A DNA stretch of 64,000 nucleotides from Larkinella terrae (GTDB lineage Bacteria; Bacteroidota; Bacteroidia; Cytophagales; Spirosomataceae). Within the stretch, counting starts at the first letter, position 1. Each line of letters starts with the position of its first letter. Location of the stretch: positions 1-64,000 of the forward strand of contig NZ_WJXZ01000015.1 of the NCBI RefSeq assembly GCF_009668025.1, in the 5' to 3' direction. This document shows positions 33,801 through 42,374 of this stretch, piece after piece. The notes beneath the pieces were generated by a model. The model was not told where the DNA came from and did no database searches. It saw only the letters and a list, made by a program, of their open reading frames with translations. The translations under genes and the position numbers were made by a program.

Positions 33801-34781
33801 AGTTTCCGTGGGTTGATCGGCTACGGGTTTCGCGTCAAAATCCGCCGGATTGTAGCCTTCGTTATCGGTAGTTTCTGCTTCATCCGGAATCAGATCGCGG
33901 GTTTGCGGGAAAAGCGCGTCAACAGCTTCTTCCGAAGTCAGCTCGTCGGGATCGGCCAGCAAACTCCGCTGCTGTTGGGTCGTACTCACATATTGAGCCG
34001 CCTGAACACCCGCAATGACGGTTTCCCACTGAAAAGCCGGACCAATATCCCATTTTCCGCTCGACCGGTAATTGATGTGGGAAACAATTCCCTTGAAATT
34101 CAGGACATCTTCCGTCGTCAGAAACCGCTTGTTTTCGGGCAAAAACTGGCGGGGAATTGCGTATTTAGCCGTCAAAAACCGCAACAGAATAATTGTGCTA
34201 TCGTATTGCTCCGGCGTGAAGGTGGCATAAAACGACTGCTCCCGGAACGGGACGTTGACTTTCTGATAAGCGGCCGTGTTTGTCAGCGGGCAGTACGCAT
34301 CGATCGCGCCGATTTTCCCGGTACTGGGATCTTTCGACCGGGAATAGATGGTTTCCAGGTTGCCGTCGCGGGGGACTAAAAAACCGTAGTTGGAAATTTC
34401 GATGCCGATCGTGGCTTTGTCCTGCGGATTTCCGGTCCCTTTTTTGTTACCGACCCCTTCGCCCAGATGTCCCGACCAGAATTTCGAGGGAAAAAGCTGA
34501 TAAATCGTCCCATCCCGTGCTACCACAAAAGCGACCGACACATGGCGGTCCTGCTGGGTAAGGCTTTGCATATCGGACCGCAGATTTCCAGCCGTAAAAT
34601 GCAGCACAATGCGTTGCTTGGGGTGCTCGACCGCGTGAAAATAATTGGTTTGGCGAGGCTTAAACACCTGGCCGCGCAGGGTCAGGCTTTCATTAGGCAC
34701 CGGCATCGAAAAGGGTGTCAGAAAAGGCGTGGCTTCCTGGCGAAAGCGGGCTTCGATTTGGGGAAGAGTGTCGAAACGCAT
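30804..34781 (-). CDS. Peptidoglycan amidase-caspase-SGNH esterase fusion
   Basis: The protein is 1325 residues with no signal peptide. Residues 45-265 form an Amidase_2/PGRP-type N-acetylmuramoyl-L-alanine amidase: IVLHFTAGN (His61), SGHLGEG, TIGIEISNYG and VSHINYRSSGKWDIGPAF (His235, Lys243, Asp245 as zinc site and catalysis). Residues 330-630 form a caspase domain: VFALLVGINNYD, FYYSGHGTQEE (His416) and IFDCCNSGDN (Cys478). The middle (about 650-1070) is paralogous to that of the 27302-30691 protein. Residues 1082-1325 form an SGNH esterase: VAEGDSWFQYP (Ser1099), LISGGGNDILG and DEIHPTNDGF (Asp1297, His1300). Three different hydrolases in one chain suggests an effector activated by self-cleavage or partner cleavage. 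It is convergent with the caspase-lipase gene and divergent from a lipoprotein gene. Confidence 0.9.
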   Translation of the reverse strand: MRFDTLPQIEARFRQEATPFLTPFSMPVPNESLTLRGQVFKPRQTNYFHAVEHPKQRIVLHFTAGNLRSDMQSLTQQDRHVSVAFVVARDGTIYQLFPSKFWSGHLGEGVGNKKGTGNPQDKATIGIEISNYGFLVPRDGNLETIYSRSKDPSTGKIGAIDAYCPLTNTAAYQKVNVPFREQSFYATFTPEQYDSTIILLRFLTAKYAIPRQFLPENKRFLTTEDVLNFKGIVSHINYRSSGKWDIGPAFQWETVIAGVQAAQYVSTTQQQRSLLADPDELTSEEAVDALFPQTRDLIPDEAETTDNEGYNPADFDAKPVADQPTETAWNVFALLVGINNYDRIRKLGGCLHDVGEVEKYLTRRTAFDFELDGESTGKIKKLLDSDATRAGVAAGFREHLGRAKKGDTVLFYYSGHGTQEEADAIWDETDGRLECLVCYDGGAENAADFLLTDKELRFLIHELYQKTGAHIVTIFDCCNSGDNTRNAALVGAAYQDQPVKIRRATDTGAFPARTWEEFLFSDKILKADIAGQKPHEFLAEGTHVQMAACESDQTAVEIAGEGIFTKTLLKTLTDSGGNISYNTLRGRIRQYMRVGYEQTPRIYAPVDPEKVLNNGFLNQLIDPQQLICEAVFNAKTGWQLNMGAIHGINEKTAILLLDPGDATKMIPVTVKKNGVFVDYTVLAGTSALSHATIYKAVVSGLMIQELKVELQNHDGNPKEVGEFVAALEDQASGSFAFGGEKSTPAETKQDNGKVQPADYTLHVRAGEVYLTFPDDPYRPLVRPIPFVTSDNNRAVLAMLQHVSRWHFIKTLQNPIIPDGFPEQALAIKVKRLLADGTTQKITTSDSVAKLEYEQVDEVWKGTIQIEITNTTAQDLYVCAAYLSKEFQCYLKFIPQRVKLLEAGQSIFLGLNGKDRINMNLGKVEQEYNWPETHEALKFIISTTEFDAEALTLEELPPPLTTDEIGKSLEPERARGLDTDEEPVEFSGWITQTLHLVFKNPVYNQIPARTLKALLEWDETAYFAAGLYCDVKLDPFGQPTVWELKEGINKGLKVPEEERNLISDAKLFLGNTIETAQRRKRYRNLKKDPNRLRIVAEGDSWFQYPILVEDTLDHLYKLYAIRSFAEAGDTLENYMKKREYLDAIEEEGAKFFLISGGGNDILGEQFEGFLRDEPDAGDTTPRRYFKPNFAAKLTHLEAFYQDMFSELLERYPDLHILVHSYDYPIPLDTDDPANQKKSSWLGQYLIKKGVTPQDEREKCIHFIMDEFNTRLKKLVEGFGERVSYIDARNLVNRTSWFDEIHPTNDGFQLVADKFIARIEQIRGATT

Positions 34782-34954
34782 CGGACTGGGACTGTTGGTT
34801 TTGGAGGAATAGGGTCTGACTTTGAGCAGGTAAGGTAGTATTTGCCGGGGTTTCCAGTTGTAACTATTTAGTTAACGGCAAAAGATAAAACCGGTCATTT
34901 GAAAACCGCTCCGGGCGAACGTCTTCAACCTAAAACCCGTAAAATTCTGATGCC

Positions 34955-35008
34955 TACTCCAACGGTTTACCGGCAGAATGACTCTACTTACATAAATCCG
35001 GAAAACTC
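34955..35008 (+). promoter_or_regulatory. Duplicated leader of flanking lipoprotein 2
   Basis: Ungapped counterpart of 25841-25894 (see that entry). It confirms that the two lipoprotein genes arose by duplication including their upstream region. Confidence 0.5.
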
Positions 35009-35422
35009 ATGAGATCCCTCCTTTCTTTCGTGCTGATTCTGGTGCTTTTGAGCGCCTGTGATCCCTCGAGAAACTACGTTTCGCCGTCTGATAAACTCTA
35101 TAAACGCTGGAAATCCGTGGAAATAGGTAAAGATGGGAAAGACTGGCGGGAACTGAAACCGCAGGACATTACTGAATTTATGGCCGATGGATCGGTTAAA
35201 TACGAAAACCGGTCCATGACCTGCTGCTCTCCCGTTCAAGTAGAGCGGCAGAAAAAAATTTTAAAAGTGGTCAGGACCGGTACGGATGGCCCCTGCGCCA
35301 ATGTGAGTTGCGTCGCCGTTTCCGAACTCCACATCCTGTCACTCACGGATACGAGTCTGGTACTCGATTTCTGGTCCGGAGAACACTCGGCGTTCTCGAT
35401 TTCTTACGTGGCTGCACCGTGA
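35009..35422 (+). CDS. Small Cys-rich lipoprotein, right copy
   Basis: The protein is 137 residues. The SpII signal ends VLLSAC (Cys16). It has LYKRWKSVEIGKDGKDW, an EFMADGSVKYEN segment that matches EFRTDGSIRYEK of the left copy, TCC followed by VQVERQKKILKVV, and CANVSC. All four mature cysteines of the left copy (25895-26317) are conserved. It starts 227 bp from the divergent amidase-caspase gene, so the two may share a control region. Function unknown. Confidence 0.75.
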   Translation: MRSLLSFVLILVLLSACDPSRNYVSPSDKLYKRWKSVEIGKDGKDWRELKPQDITEFMADGSVKYENRSMTCCSPVQVERQKKILKVVRTGTDGPCANVSCVAVSELHILSLTDTSLVLDFWSGEHSAFSISYVAAP

Positions 35423-35439
35423 CGGCGTACGGCGCAGCC

Positions 35440-35499
35440 ACTTCGTAATTCGCTATTCAATATTCGCTATTTGGCTCAGTATGAATTAAATAACGAAGT
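35440..35499. repeat. Word palindrome, ATTCGCTATTC family
   Basis: ACTTCGTAATTCGCTATTCA (from 35440) and a right end AATTAAATAACGAAGT (35484-35499) pair over the outer 7 bp plus scattered inner bases. The words ATTCGCTATT and CAATATTCG are shared with 12708-12797. It lies between convergent genes. Confidence 0.6.
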
Positions 35500-35502
35500 T
35501 TA

Positions 35503-36534
35503 TTAGGGCTTTAGGACCACCTTCAAAAGTCCCTTTTCTTTTTCGTACAGCCGCTGAAACCAGCTTGCGCCTTTATCCAGCGGAACTTCCGCACTTAAAA
35601 TCGCTTCGACGTTGATTTTTCCGGAAGAAATTAGGGCCAGAGCGGCTTCGTATTCACCATTGATCGCGCAGGAACCCTGCAAACGCAACTGGCGGGTCAC
35701 AATGGCCTGCAACGACACATCAACCGATTTAGACAGATTTCCGACCAGCGTAACAGTCGCTCCTTTCCGAACACAGTCGATGGCGGTTTTGACGGAGGGA
35801 GCAATCCCGACCACTTCAAACGAAACATCAGCCCCGCGTCCGTTGGTCAGCGCCTGAACTTCTGCGGTAACATCCTGACGGCCAGCATTGATCGCAACGG
35901 TCGCGCCCAGCTTGAGCGCCAGGTCCAGACGGTCGTCGTCCAGATCGACGGCGATGATCGAACCGCAACCGGCCAGTTTCAACGCCTGGATAATGAACAA
36001 ACCGATCATGCCCGCGCCAACAACCACCGCCGAATCGTTCACCTGAATGGGCGTCAGACTCACGGCGTGGAGGGCTACCGCCACCGGTTCGACGAGAGCC
36101 GCCTGGGTGTAACTGACGTTGTCGGGGATCTGATACAGAATGTGTTGCGGCACGACGATGAATTCGGCGAAAGCGCCCTGCCGACGGAAATCCGGGGTAG
36201 AAACGCCCAGCACTTCACGGCCGTCGCTGAGGTTATACTGCCCCCGACGGCTGTACCAATCGTCTAAGGGATAAACAGTTGAATCAAACGTAACCCGGTC
36301 GCCGACCTGCCATTTTTTGACACTGTCTCCGGTTTCGACGATGATACCCGAGGCTTCGTGGCCCATCACAATGGGCGGAATCCGGCGGCCGCTGCTGCCG
36401 TCCATTCCGTGGACGTCGCTACCACAGATCCCAACGGCCTGCACTTTCACCAGCACATCGGTCGGGCCGGGTTGGGGGCGCGGAAGGTCTTGTAATTCAA
36501 AATGTTTGTACTCAGTCAGGACGAGAGCTTTCAT
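35503..36534 (-). CDS. Zinc-type alcohol/polyol dehydrogenase (MDR family)
   Basis: This is a 343-residue medium-chain dehydrogenase/reductase. Catalytic-zinc motifs are GICGSDVHGMDG (Cys) and VMGHEASGIIVETG (His, Glu). The Rossmann motif is VVVGAGMIGLFIIQAL with acidic DLDDDRL for NAD. The structural-zinc lobe normally carrying four cysteines reads STVYPLDDWYSRRGQYNLSD here, without them, as in sorbitol-dehydrogenase-like members. The substrate is unknown. The ATG at 36534 (MKALVLTEYKHFEL) is standard for the family, and the frame extension to 36630 is rejected. It lies downstream of the mcrB-like gene on the same strand, 96 bp away. Confidence 0.92.
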   Translation of the reverse strand: MKALVLTEYKHFELQDLPRPQPGPTDVLVKVQAVGICGSDVHGMDGSSGRRIPPIVMGHEASGIIVETGDSVKKWQVGDRVTFDSTVYPLDDWYSRRGQYNLSDGREVLGVSTPDFRRQGAFAEFIVVPQHILYQIPDNVSYTQAALVEPVAVALHAVSLTPIQVNDSAVVVGAGMIGLFIIQALKLAGCGSIIAVDLDDDRLDLALKLGATVAINAGRQDVTAEVQALTNGRGADVSFEVVGIAPSVKTAIDCVRKGATVTLVGNLSKSVDVSLQAIVTRQLRLQGSCAINGEYEAALALISSGKINVEAILSAEVPLDKGASWFQRLYEKEKGLLKVVLKP

Positions 36535-36630
36535 AATTTTCGACGTACATACGGACAGAGAATCCGCGCTTTTTGTGGTGAACAGAAAAGGGTAACACAA
36601 AAACCTAGCTTTTCGTCCGCGAGTACGCAA

Positions 36631-38214
36631 TTATTTTTGATAAATAGCGATAAATGCTTCTTTCGGCACCTGATCGTAGTTTCGCCGGAGTAAATCGGGG
36701 TTGATTTCGTACGTCACTACCTCCGTCAGATCATCCGGTTCCTCGCCAAATAATTCTTTGGTTAAAGCCGGTCGGTATTGTTTTTTTACCCGGATGAGTT
36801 TCTGGTCCGGCGCTTTTCCCCAGGCCGGATTGTCGCCCAGCACAAACTGGATTTTACGCCAGTCGTTGTAAAAATATTCCTGCAGCAGCGGAATAATCCG
36901 GTCACAGAACGCATCGCAAAGTTCCTCGTGCGACGGAATGTTCATGAGGTAGGCATGACCAATCAGGTGATCGCGGTCGTAAAGGTATTCGATTCGCTCG
37001 TTCAAAACGCGCATCAGTTCCCCCAGATCAACCCCGTTGACCGACGTGAGCAAACCGGGTTCGGGTACTACTTCCCGGAAATGAAACCGGCGACGTAACG
37101 CAATGTCCAGCAGGGCAATAGACCGGTCGGCGGTATTCATCGTAGCCACAATAAAGAGGTTCGCCGGAACGCCAAACCGCTCCTGTGAATAGGGCAACGT
37201 CAGCCACAATTCATTGGCTGCACCCAACCGTTTGTCGGGCTCGATTAGGGTGATCAGCTCGCCAAACACCTTGGAAATATTGGCGCGGTTGATTTCGTCG
37301 ATGATCAGCAACTGAGCATCGGCCCGGGCAAATTTGATCCTGCGGTTTTCGGGCACATCATTCAGGCAATCGGCCAGCGTCGCGTACCCGGCTTTCTGGA
37401 GCGCCGACAGGCAGGCTTTGTAAAAAATACCTTTGGCTACTTTATAGCTAATCTGGGTGCCACGGGTTTCGGGCCGAATGCCTTCGATGAACTCTTCGTA
37501 GCCAAACGACGGATGAAACGTGACCCATTCGCTGTCAAAAGACTGGCTCAACTGCTTCGCTTCGAACGATTTACCGGTACCGGGCGGGCCGTACAGGATA
37601 AAGTTCTGCGGAATTGAGGGCCGGAGCGGAGCGGTTTTTTCGTATTCTTCCGGTTCTTCTTCCACCCGGTTTTGTTCGTCGGCGGGCGCATCCGATCGAA
37701 AAATGGACGTCAGAATTTCCCCGCGAATGGCCTCATCGTCGGCCGTCTGGTAGACGTACGGATTGTGACTGGCGGTATGCGGCCCCCGTTTGGTCGTTAC
37801 CAGCAATTCCATCAGGCAATCTTCCCAGCAGCTTCGAACCACGGGATGGTTCAGCAGGTAATCCGACGATTGCCCGATCACGATGGAAACATAATCCGAT
37901 TTCTCAGACAACGGCACTACATCGATCGTCGCAATCGCTTCGATCCGCTCCCGGCAACCTTTCTTCACCGTCAGCCAGAATTCGACCTCGCCCTGGCGGG
38001 GCTTAAACAATCGCAAAGCCAGAAAAAAATTGATATTTGCCGAGATCCCTTTCCGATCCCGATCAACGACAAATGCCAGCCGGGCATCGCCATTTGGCAG
38101 ATTTACCATTTCGATCAATTCCTTGAGCAATCCAAAAAACTTTCGGGTCGCTTCGGGTTGATCAATAGTTCGTAATTTTTCAATGAGTTGGTGCCTTTGC
38201 TGAGTCAGGGTCAT
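36631..38214 (-). CDS. mcrB: McrB-type AAA+ ATPase/GTPase
   Basis: The protein is 527 residues. The AAA+ core starts at [17 protein letters not shown] (Walker A, 209-216). It continues with [19 protein letters not shown], the Walker [21 protein letters not shown], the McrB signature [22 protein letters not shown], and a C-terminal helical lid. This arrangement is diagnostic of the McrB motor family, which drives McrC. The N-terminal 195 residues contain [21 protein letters not shown] and are not a recognised modified-base reader, so the DNA target is unknown. Its likely McrC partner (22514-23776) is 12.9 kb downstream on the same strand, with the caspase island between them. Confidence 0.88.
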   Translation of the reverse strand: MTLTQQRHQLIEKLRTIDQPEATRKFFGLLKELIEMVNLPNGDARLAFVVDRDRKGISANINFFLALRLFKPRQGEVEFWLTVKKGCRERIEAIATIDVVPLSEKSDYVSIVIGQSSDYLLNHPVVRSCWEDCLMELLVTTKRGPHTASHNPYVYQTADDEAIRGEILTSIFRSDAPADEQNRVEEEPEEYEKTAPLRPSIPQNFILYGPPGTGKSFEAKQLSQSFDSEWVTFHPSFGYEEFIEGIRPETRGTQISYKVAKGIFYKACLSALQKAGYATLADCLNDVPENRRIKFARADAQLLIIDEINRANISKVFGELITLIEPDKRLGAANELWLTLPYSQERFGVPANLFIVATMNTADRSIALLDIALRRRFHFREVVPEPGLLTSVNGVDLGELMRVLNERIEYLYDRDHLIGHAYLMNIPSHEELCDAFCDRIIPLLQEYFYNDWRKIQFVLGDNPAWGKAPDQKLIRVKKQYRPALTKELFGEEPDDLTEVVTYEINPDLLRRNYDQVPKEAFIAIYQK

Positions 38215-38247
38215 AATCTTGTTTGGTATCCTGCCTGTCGAAGCTAC

Positions 38248-38256
38248 TACATTTTG
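38248..38256 (+). promoter_or_regulatory. Possible promoter of the 38308 lipoprotein gene
   Basis: TACATTTTG (38248-38256) is TAnnTTTG with one extra T. TTTG at 38222-38225 lies 22 nt upstream. The distance to the ATG at 38308 is about 50 bp. This region also lies directly upstream of the divergent mcrB start. Confidence 0.4.
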
Positions 38257-38307
38257 GCAAATAGTTCGTATTTTGGCGATTCAGTTGATACTCTGGGCAT
38301 CGTTACT

Positions 38308-39183
38308 ATGAAAAATTGGTTTGGCTTCGGATGGATGCCCCTACTGCTGGTCGCTTGTACACTCAATGACCCTACACCCTCTGATCAGGTTTGTATGGTC
38401 ACTGAAATCGTTCGGTATGAGCAGCATGATACGAATCAACAGGAAATTAACCGACAAACATTTGGCTACGAAACCGGCAGATTAGCGTCTTACACCGACC
38501 AGAATCCGGACCGCGCTCTCTCGTTCAAGTTTAAGTACGTGGGCGGAAAAGTTGCTTATGCGTACACGGCAGACCATTCGACCGTTCTCAATTTTGACTA
38601 TGACCAGTTTGAGCGAATTGAAAAAGCTTCCCTATTGGTTAACAACAAAGAGCAAACGGTGTTTTCACTTAATTATGAATCTCCTGATCGCACTACCCGC
38701 TTAACCGGTCTGGTCGAAACGAGAATACTCTTGCCCGCCAATTCATCCATCATCAGCCGGACATTTCAGTTTTCCTACCAGGAAATTGCCGGTAAGACGG
38801 AAGATCTGGTTATCCAGACCGTTCAAAATGCGTACAAAGATGGTTCGCGAACAGAAGAAGAATTTGATTTTGACCTCAGTGCCCAAAATCATTCGCCTTA
38901 TTATGATTCCGGACAAACCATTGTGTTTGCGTTACTGGCGCTGACGAACCCGAACGAAGTCGAAATTGCCCGCTACTTACAGCGATTTGACTGTCAATCC
39001 GTTACACACGAGATCATGAATACAGGCGGAAACCGGTCCCTGCGCGAATACAGCCAGTTCACGACCGATTTTGATGGCAATTACAACCCGATCCGTTCCA
39101 GCCAGCAGACAACGATTACCATTCCTACGGATTCTCCCAACCGGTATTACCAACAAACCTTTCAGTTTAACTGCGTCGAGTAA
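38308..39183 (+). CDS. Lipoprotein of unknown function
   Basis: The protein is about 291 residues. The signal MKNWFGFGWMPLLLVACTLN has the lipobox LLVAC (Cys17). The mature part is beta-rich with repeated patterns typical of Bacteroidota DUF4595-like lipoproteins: RQTFGYETGRLASYTDQN, LSFKFKYVGGKVAYAY, TVLNFDYDQFERIEK, and later YNPIRSSQQTTITIP. The family assignment is tentative. The start at 38308 is supported by the signal peptide. Codon use is less GC-rich than its neighbours, compatible with recent acquisition but not proof. Confidence 0.7.
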   Translation: MKNWFGFGWMPLLLVACTLNDPTPSDQVCMVTEIVRYEQHDTNQQEINRQTFGYETGRLASYTDQNPDRALSFKFKYVGGKVAYAYTADHSTVLNFDYDQFERIEKASLLVNNKEQTVFSLNYESPDRTTRLTGLVETRILLPANSSIISRTFQFSYQEIAGKTEDLVIQTVQNAYKDGSRTEEEFDFDLSAQNHSPYYDSGQTIVFALLALTNPNEVEIARYLQRFDCQSVTHEIMNTGGNRSLREYSQFTTDFDGNYNPIRSSQQTTITIPTDSPNRYYQQTFQFNCVE

Positions 39184-39204
39184 CGTTCACGGTTTAACCG
39201 GTTT

Positions 39205-42200
39205 TTAAACGAGGGCGTCGTACAGAATTACGGCCGGATGTTGGGCCACGCGGCCGGTTCCGTCTTTGATCTGATGGCGGCAACTCGTTCCGGGGGCGGC
39301 AATCAGCACCTCGGCGGGCTGCTGCCGAACCGTCGGAAACAGCACCAGTTCGCCCACCTGCATCGACAATTCGTAATGCTCTTTTTCGTACCCGAACGAC
39401 CCGGCCATGCCGCAGCAGCCCGACGGAATCAACTGTACTTCGTAATTTTCGGGTAGTGAAAGCATTTTTTTGGTCGGTACCAGCGAAGCGATGGCTTTCT
39501 GGTGACAATGTCCGTGCAGCTTGATCAGTCGTTTTTCGGTCGTAAAGGCGGTTTTTGAAATGTGTCCCCGGTCGATTTCCTGCGCAATAAATTCATCAAC
39601 CAGCAGCGCATGTTTGGCCAGATGCTGGGCCGACGCCTTGAGCGATTGCGGCACCAGATCCACGTATTCGTCCCGGAATCCTAGAATGGCCGACGGTTCA
39701 ATCCCGATCAGTGGGGTTTCGGCGGTAATCAGGTCTTTGAGCCGGTTTACGTTCTCAATCGCAATCTTTTGCGCATCCCGCACCAGCCCTTTCGACAGAT
39801 ACGTCCGCCCGCTCTCCAGATGGTCGGGAATGATCACCTCATAGCCCAGCCGCTCCAGCAGTTGAACGGTTTTTATCCCAACTTCAACGTCGTTGTAATT
39901 CGTAAACTCATCACAAAAGAGGTAGACTTTCGTGGCATGGGGCAGAGGATTTGGGGCAGAAGGTTCTTCAGTGCCCATTGCCCCATGCCCCACGCCCTTT
40001 ACCCGCTTCCCTTTCCCCCACTGCCGCAAGGTCGTTCCCGCCAGTTCCGGCATGGTGCGGTCCGGGTGAAAACCGGCCAGCCGGTTCGCGATCCGGCGGA
40101 GGGCCGGGGTGTCGTAAATGGCGTTGTAGGCCCAGGGAGCCAGACTCGCCAGCGACATCAGTTTGGTAAAATTCCCGACCAGCCGGGAACGCAGGGGAAC
40201 GCCGTTGGCGTCGTAATAATGCTGCAAAAACTCTGCCTTCATCCGGCTGATGTCGACGCTCGACGGGCATTCGGACTTGCAGCCTTTGCACGACAGACAC
40301 AGGTCCATCACTTCCTTGATTTCATCGTGATCGAACTGGTTCGGTTTTTCGGAATGCGTTAAAAACTGGCGGAGAATATTGGCCCGCGCCCGCGTGGTGT
40401 CGCGTTCCCGGCGCGTAGCCATATAGCTCGGGCACATCGTTCCGCCGGTGACAGCGGTTTTCCGGCAATCACCTGATCCACTGCATTTTTCTGCCAGATT
40501 CAAGATACCGTCTTCCGCCGAGAAATCGAAAATGGTGTCGATCTGAACGGGTTTCTGATCCGCTTCATACCGCAAAAATTCGTTCATCGGGGGCGTATCG
40601 ACAATCTTGCCGGGGTTGAAAATGCGCTGCGGGTCCCAGGTCTGTTTGACCTCCTGCACCAGCTGAAAATTCGCATCGCCAATCATAAACGGAATGAATT
40701 CGCCCCGCAAACGTCCGTCGCCGTGTTCGCCCGACAGCGAGCCGCCGTATTTTTTCACCAGAGCGGCCGTATCGGCCAGCAGCGCCCGGAATTTCAGTCG
40801 CCCCTCGTTCGATTTGAGGTTGATTAAGGGCAATACATGCAGCTCGCCCGCCCCGGCGTGGGCCGAATATTCGAGCGCCAGGCCGTGTTTTTCGGCCGCC
40901 ATCTGATCCAGCTCGTCGATGTAATCGGGCAGGTCGCGGACGTCGATGGCGCAGTCCTCAATAAGGTTGGCCGGTTTGTCGTCGCCCGGAATGTTGTACA
41001 TGATGCTCAGTCCGGCCTTCCGCAGATTCCAGGCTTTCACGGCTTCTTCGCCGTACAAAACCGGGTAGGCATAGCCCAATTCCTGCTGCTGTAAAGCCGC
41101 AATGAGTCGGTTGGCTTTCTGCGTAACGGCTTCAACCGTGTCGTCGAAAAACTCCACCATCAAAACCGCCTTGGGATCGCCCTCGACGAAATCACGGTTT
41201 TTGGCCTGCTCAATATTGCCTTTCGTTAATTGCAGAATATAATCATCGACCAGTTCGGACGCCGAACAGGCATGGTCAAGCGCAACCAGATTGGCTTCCA
41301 GCGACTGACGGATGGTGATGAAATGGGCGCAGACCAGCGCGCTTTTTTTCGGCGGCAACGGCAGCAGGTTCAGTTTCGCTTCGGTAATAAAACAGAGCGT
41401 ACCTTCCGAACCGGCAATAAGTTGACAGAAGTTAAACCGCTGGTCGGCGCTCTGTTCGAAAAACGGCAGCAGCGCATCCAGCGCATAACCGGTGTTCCGG
41501 CGGGTGATAGTCGGTTTGGGAAAACCGTCGCGAATCTGTTGCTGGTTGGTCGGGGTACTTAACGTTTCCCGAATCTGCTGGTACAAGCGCTGCTCGAGCG
41601 GACTCACCACATTTTCGCCCCGGCATTTCCGGTCAAATTCGTCGAAACTCAAACTTTTGAACGTCACTTCGGCACCGTCGCTCAGAATCGCCTTTGCCTC
41701 CAGCAAATGGTGACGCGTGCTGCCCCAGACAATCGAGTGCAACCCGCAGGAATTGTTCCCGATCATCCCGCCGACCATCGCCCGACTAGCCGTCGAGGTT
41801 TCCGGCCCGAACATCAGCCCGTGCGGTTTCAGTGCGGCATTCAGATCGTCGCGAATGACGCCCGGCTGAACCCGCACCCAACGTTCCTGTTGATTGATTT
41901 CCAGCACATTCGTAAAATACCGGGAACAGTCGGTGACGATGCCCCCGCCGACCACCTGCCCGGCCAGCGAAGTTCCGGCGGCCCGGGGAATCAAAGAAGT
42001 GTGGTGCTGGCGGGCAAACCGCACCAGGCGTTTGATGTCTTCAACGGTTTTCGGAATGGCAACGGCCAGCGGTTTTTCCTGGTAAACCGAGGCATCCGTG
42101 GCGTAAAGAAGCCGCATGGCTTCGTGTTCGGGAGAATTATCAAAGTAGATTTCACCATCGAACGACTGCACGAGCGGTGAAAACGTGGGGGCAGGAATTT

Positions 42201-42207
42201 TAAACAT
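39205..42207 (-). CDS. Fused FAD-linked oxidase/Fe-S oxidoreductase (D-lactate or glycolate dehydrogenase type)
   Basis: The protein is about 1000 residues. The N-terminal half is a vanillyl-alcohol-oxidase-type FAD domain: HTSLIPRAAGTSLAGQVVGG, GPETSTASRAMVGGMIGNNS and the C-terminal oxidase cap with SGEHGDGRLRGEFIP. The Fe-S part carries CSGSGDCRK, CPSYMATRRERDTTRARAN and CLSCKGCKSECPSSVDISRMK (two 4Fe-4S clusters). The end has CCG-type cysteine domains (HGHCHQKAIAS, PSGCCGMAGSFGYEKEHYEL). This GlcD-GlcF-like fusion probably oxidises D-lactate or another 2-hydroxy acid at the membrane and passes electrons to quinone. The ATG at 42207 is chosen because the extension to 42324 lacks family similarity. 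Confidence 0.92.
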   Translation of the reverse strand: MFKIPAPTFSPLVQSFDGEIYFDNSPEHEAMRLLYATDASVYQEKPLAVAIPKTVEDIKRLVRFARQHHTSLIPRAAGTSLAGQVVGGGIVTDCSRYFTNVLEINQQERWVRVQPGVIRDDLNAALKPHGLMFGPETSTASRAMVGGMIGNNSCGLHSIVWGSTRHHLLEAKAILSDGAEVTFKSLSFDEFDRKCRGENVVSPLEQRLYQQIRETLSTPTNQQQIRDGFPKPTITRRNTGYALDALLPFFEQSADQRFNFCQLIAGSEGTLCFITEAKLNLLPLPPKKSALVCAHFITIRQSLEANLVALDHACSASELVDDYILQLTKGNIEQAKNRDFVEGDPKAVLMVEFFDDTVEAVTQKANRLIAALQQQELGYAYPVLYGEEAVKAWNLRKAGLSIMYNIPGDDKPANLIEDCAIDVRDLPDYIDELDQMAAEKHGLALEYSAHAGAGELHVLPLINLKSNEGRLKFRALLADTAALVKKYGGSLSGEHGDGRLRGEFIPFMIGDANFQLVQEVKQTWDPQRIFNPGKIVDTPPMNEFLRYEADQKPVQIDTIFDFSAEDGILNLAEKCSGSGDCRKTAVTGGTMCPSYMATRRERDTTRARANILRQFLTHSEKPNQFDHDEIKEVMDLCLSCKGCKSECPSSVDISRMKAEFLQHYYDANGVPLRSRLVGNFTKLMSLASLAPWAYNAIYDTPALRRIANRLAGFHPDRTMPELAGTTLRQWGKGKRVKGVGHGAMGTEEPSAPNPLPHATKVYLFCDEFTNYNDVEVGIKTVQLLERLGYEVIIPDHLESGRTYLSKGLVRDAQKIAIENVNRLKDLITAETPLIGIEPSAILGFRDEYVDLVPQSLKASAQHLAKHALLVDEFIAQEIDRGHISKTAFTTEKRLIKLHGHCHQKAIASLVPTKKMLSLPENYEVQLIPSGCCGMAGSFGYEKEHYELSMQVGELVLFPTVRQQPAEVLIAAPGTSCRHQIKDGTGRVAQHPAVILYDALV

Positions 42208-42374
42208 AAAGGGTTTATCCAGTCTGGGAACCGGCGAAATTAGGTACGAATTTACCGAAAAAAAACAAAAGGCGGAGCGCAGTTCTACTGTCCCGAAAAA
42301 AGATCCTGCGTTCCCCACAGACATTTTGCCCCCAAAACAGTTTATAGCCTACAAACCAATTACTTCAACAAATT

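Noticed and set aside
22514-38214. Prophage or integrative element between McrB and McrC
   Set aside because: No integrase, transposase, portal, terminase or tRNA attachment site was seen. Only the duplicated lipoprotein ends hint at a boundary.
38253-38276. TTTTGG / TATTTTGG promoter pair before the 38308 lipoprotein gene
   Set aside because: Spacing of about 12 nt is too short. TACATTTTG at 38248 with TTTG at 38222 fits better.
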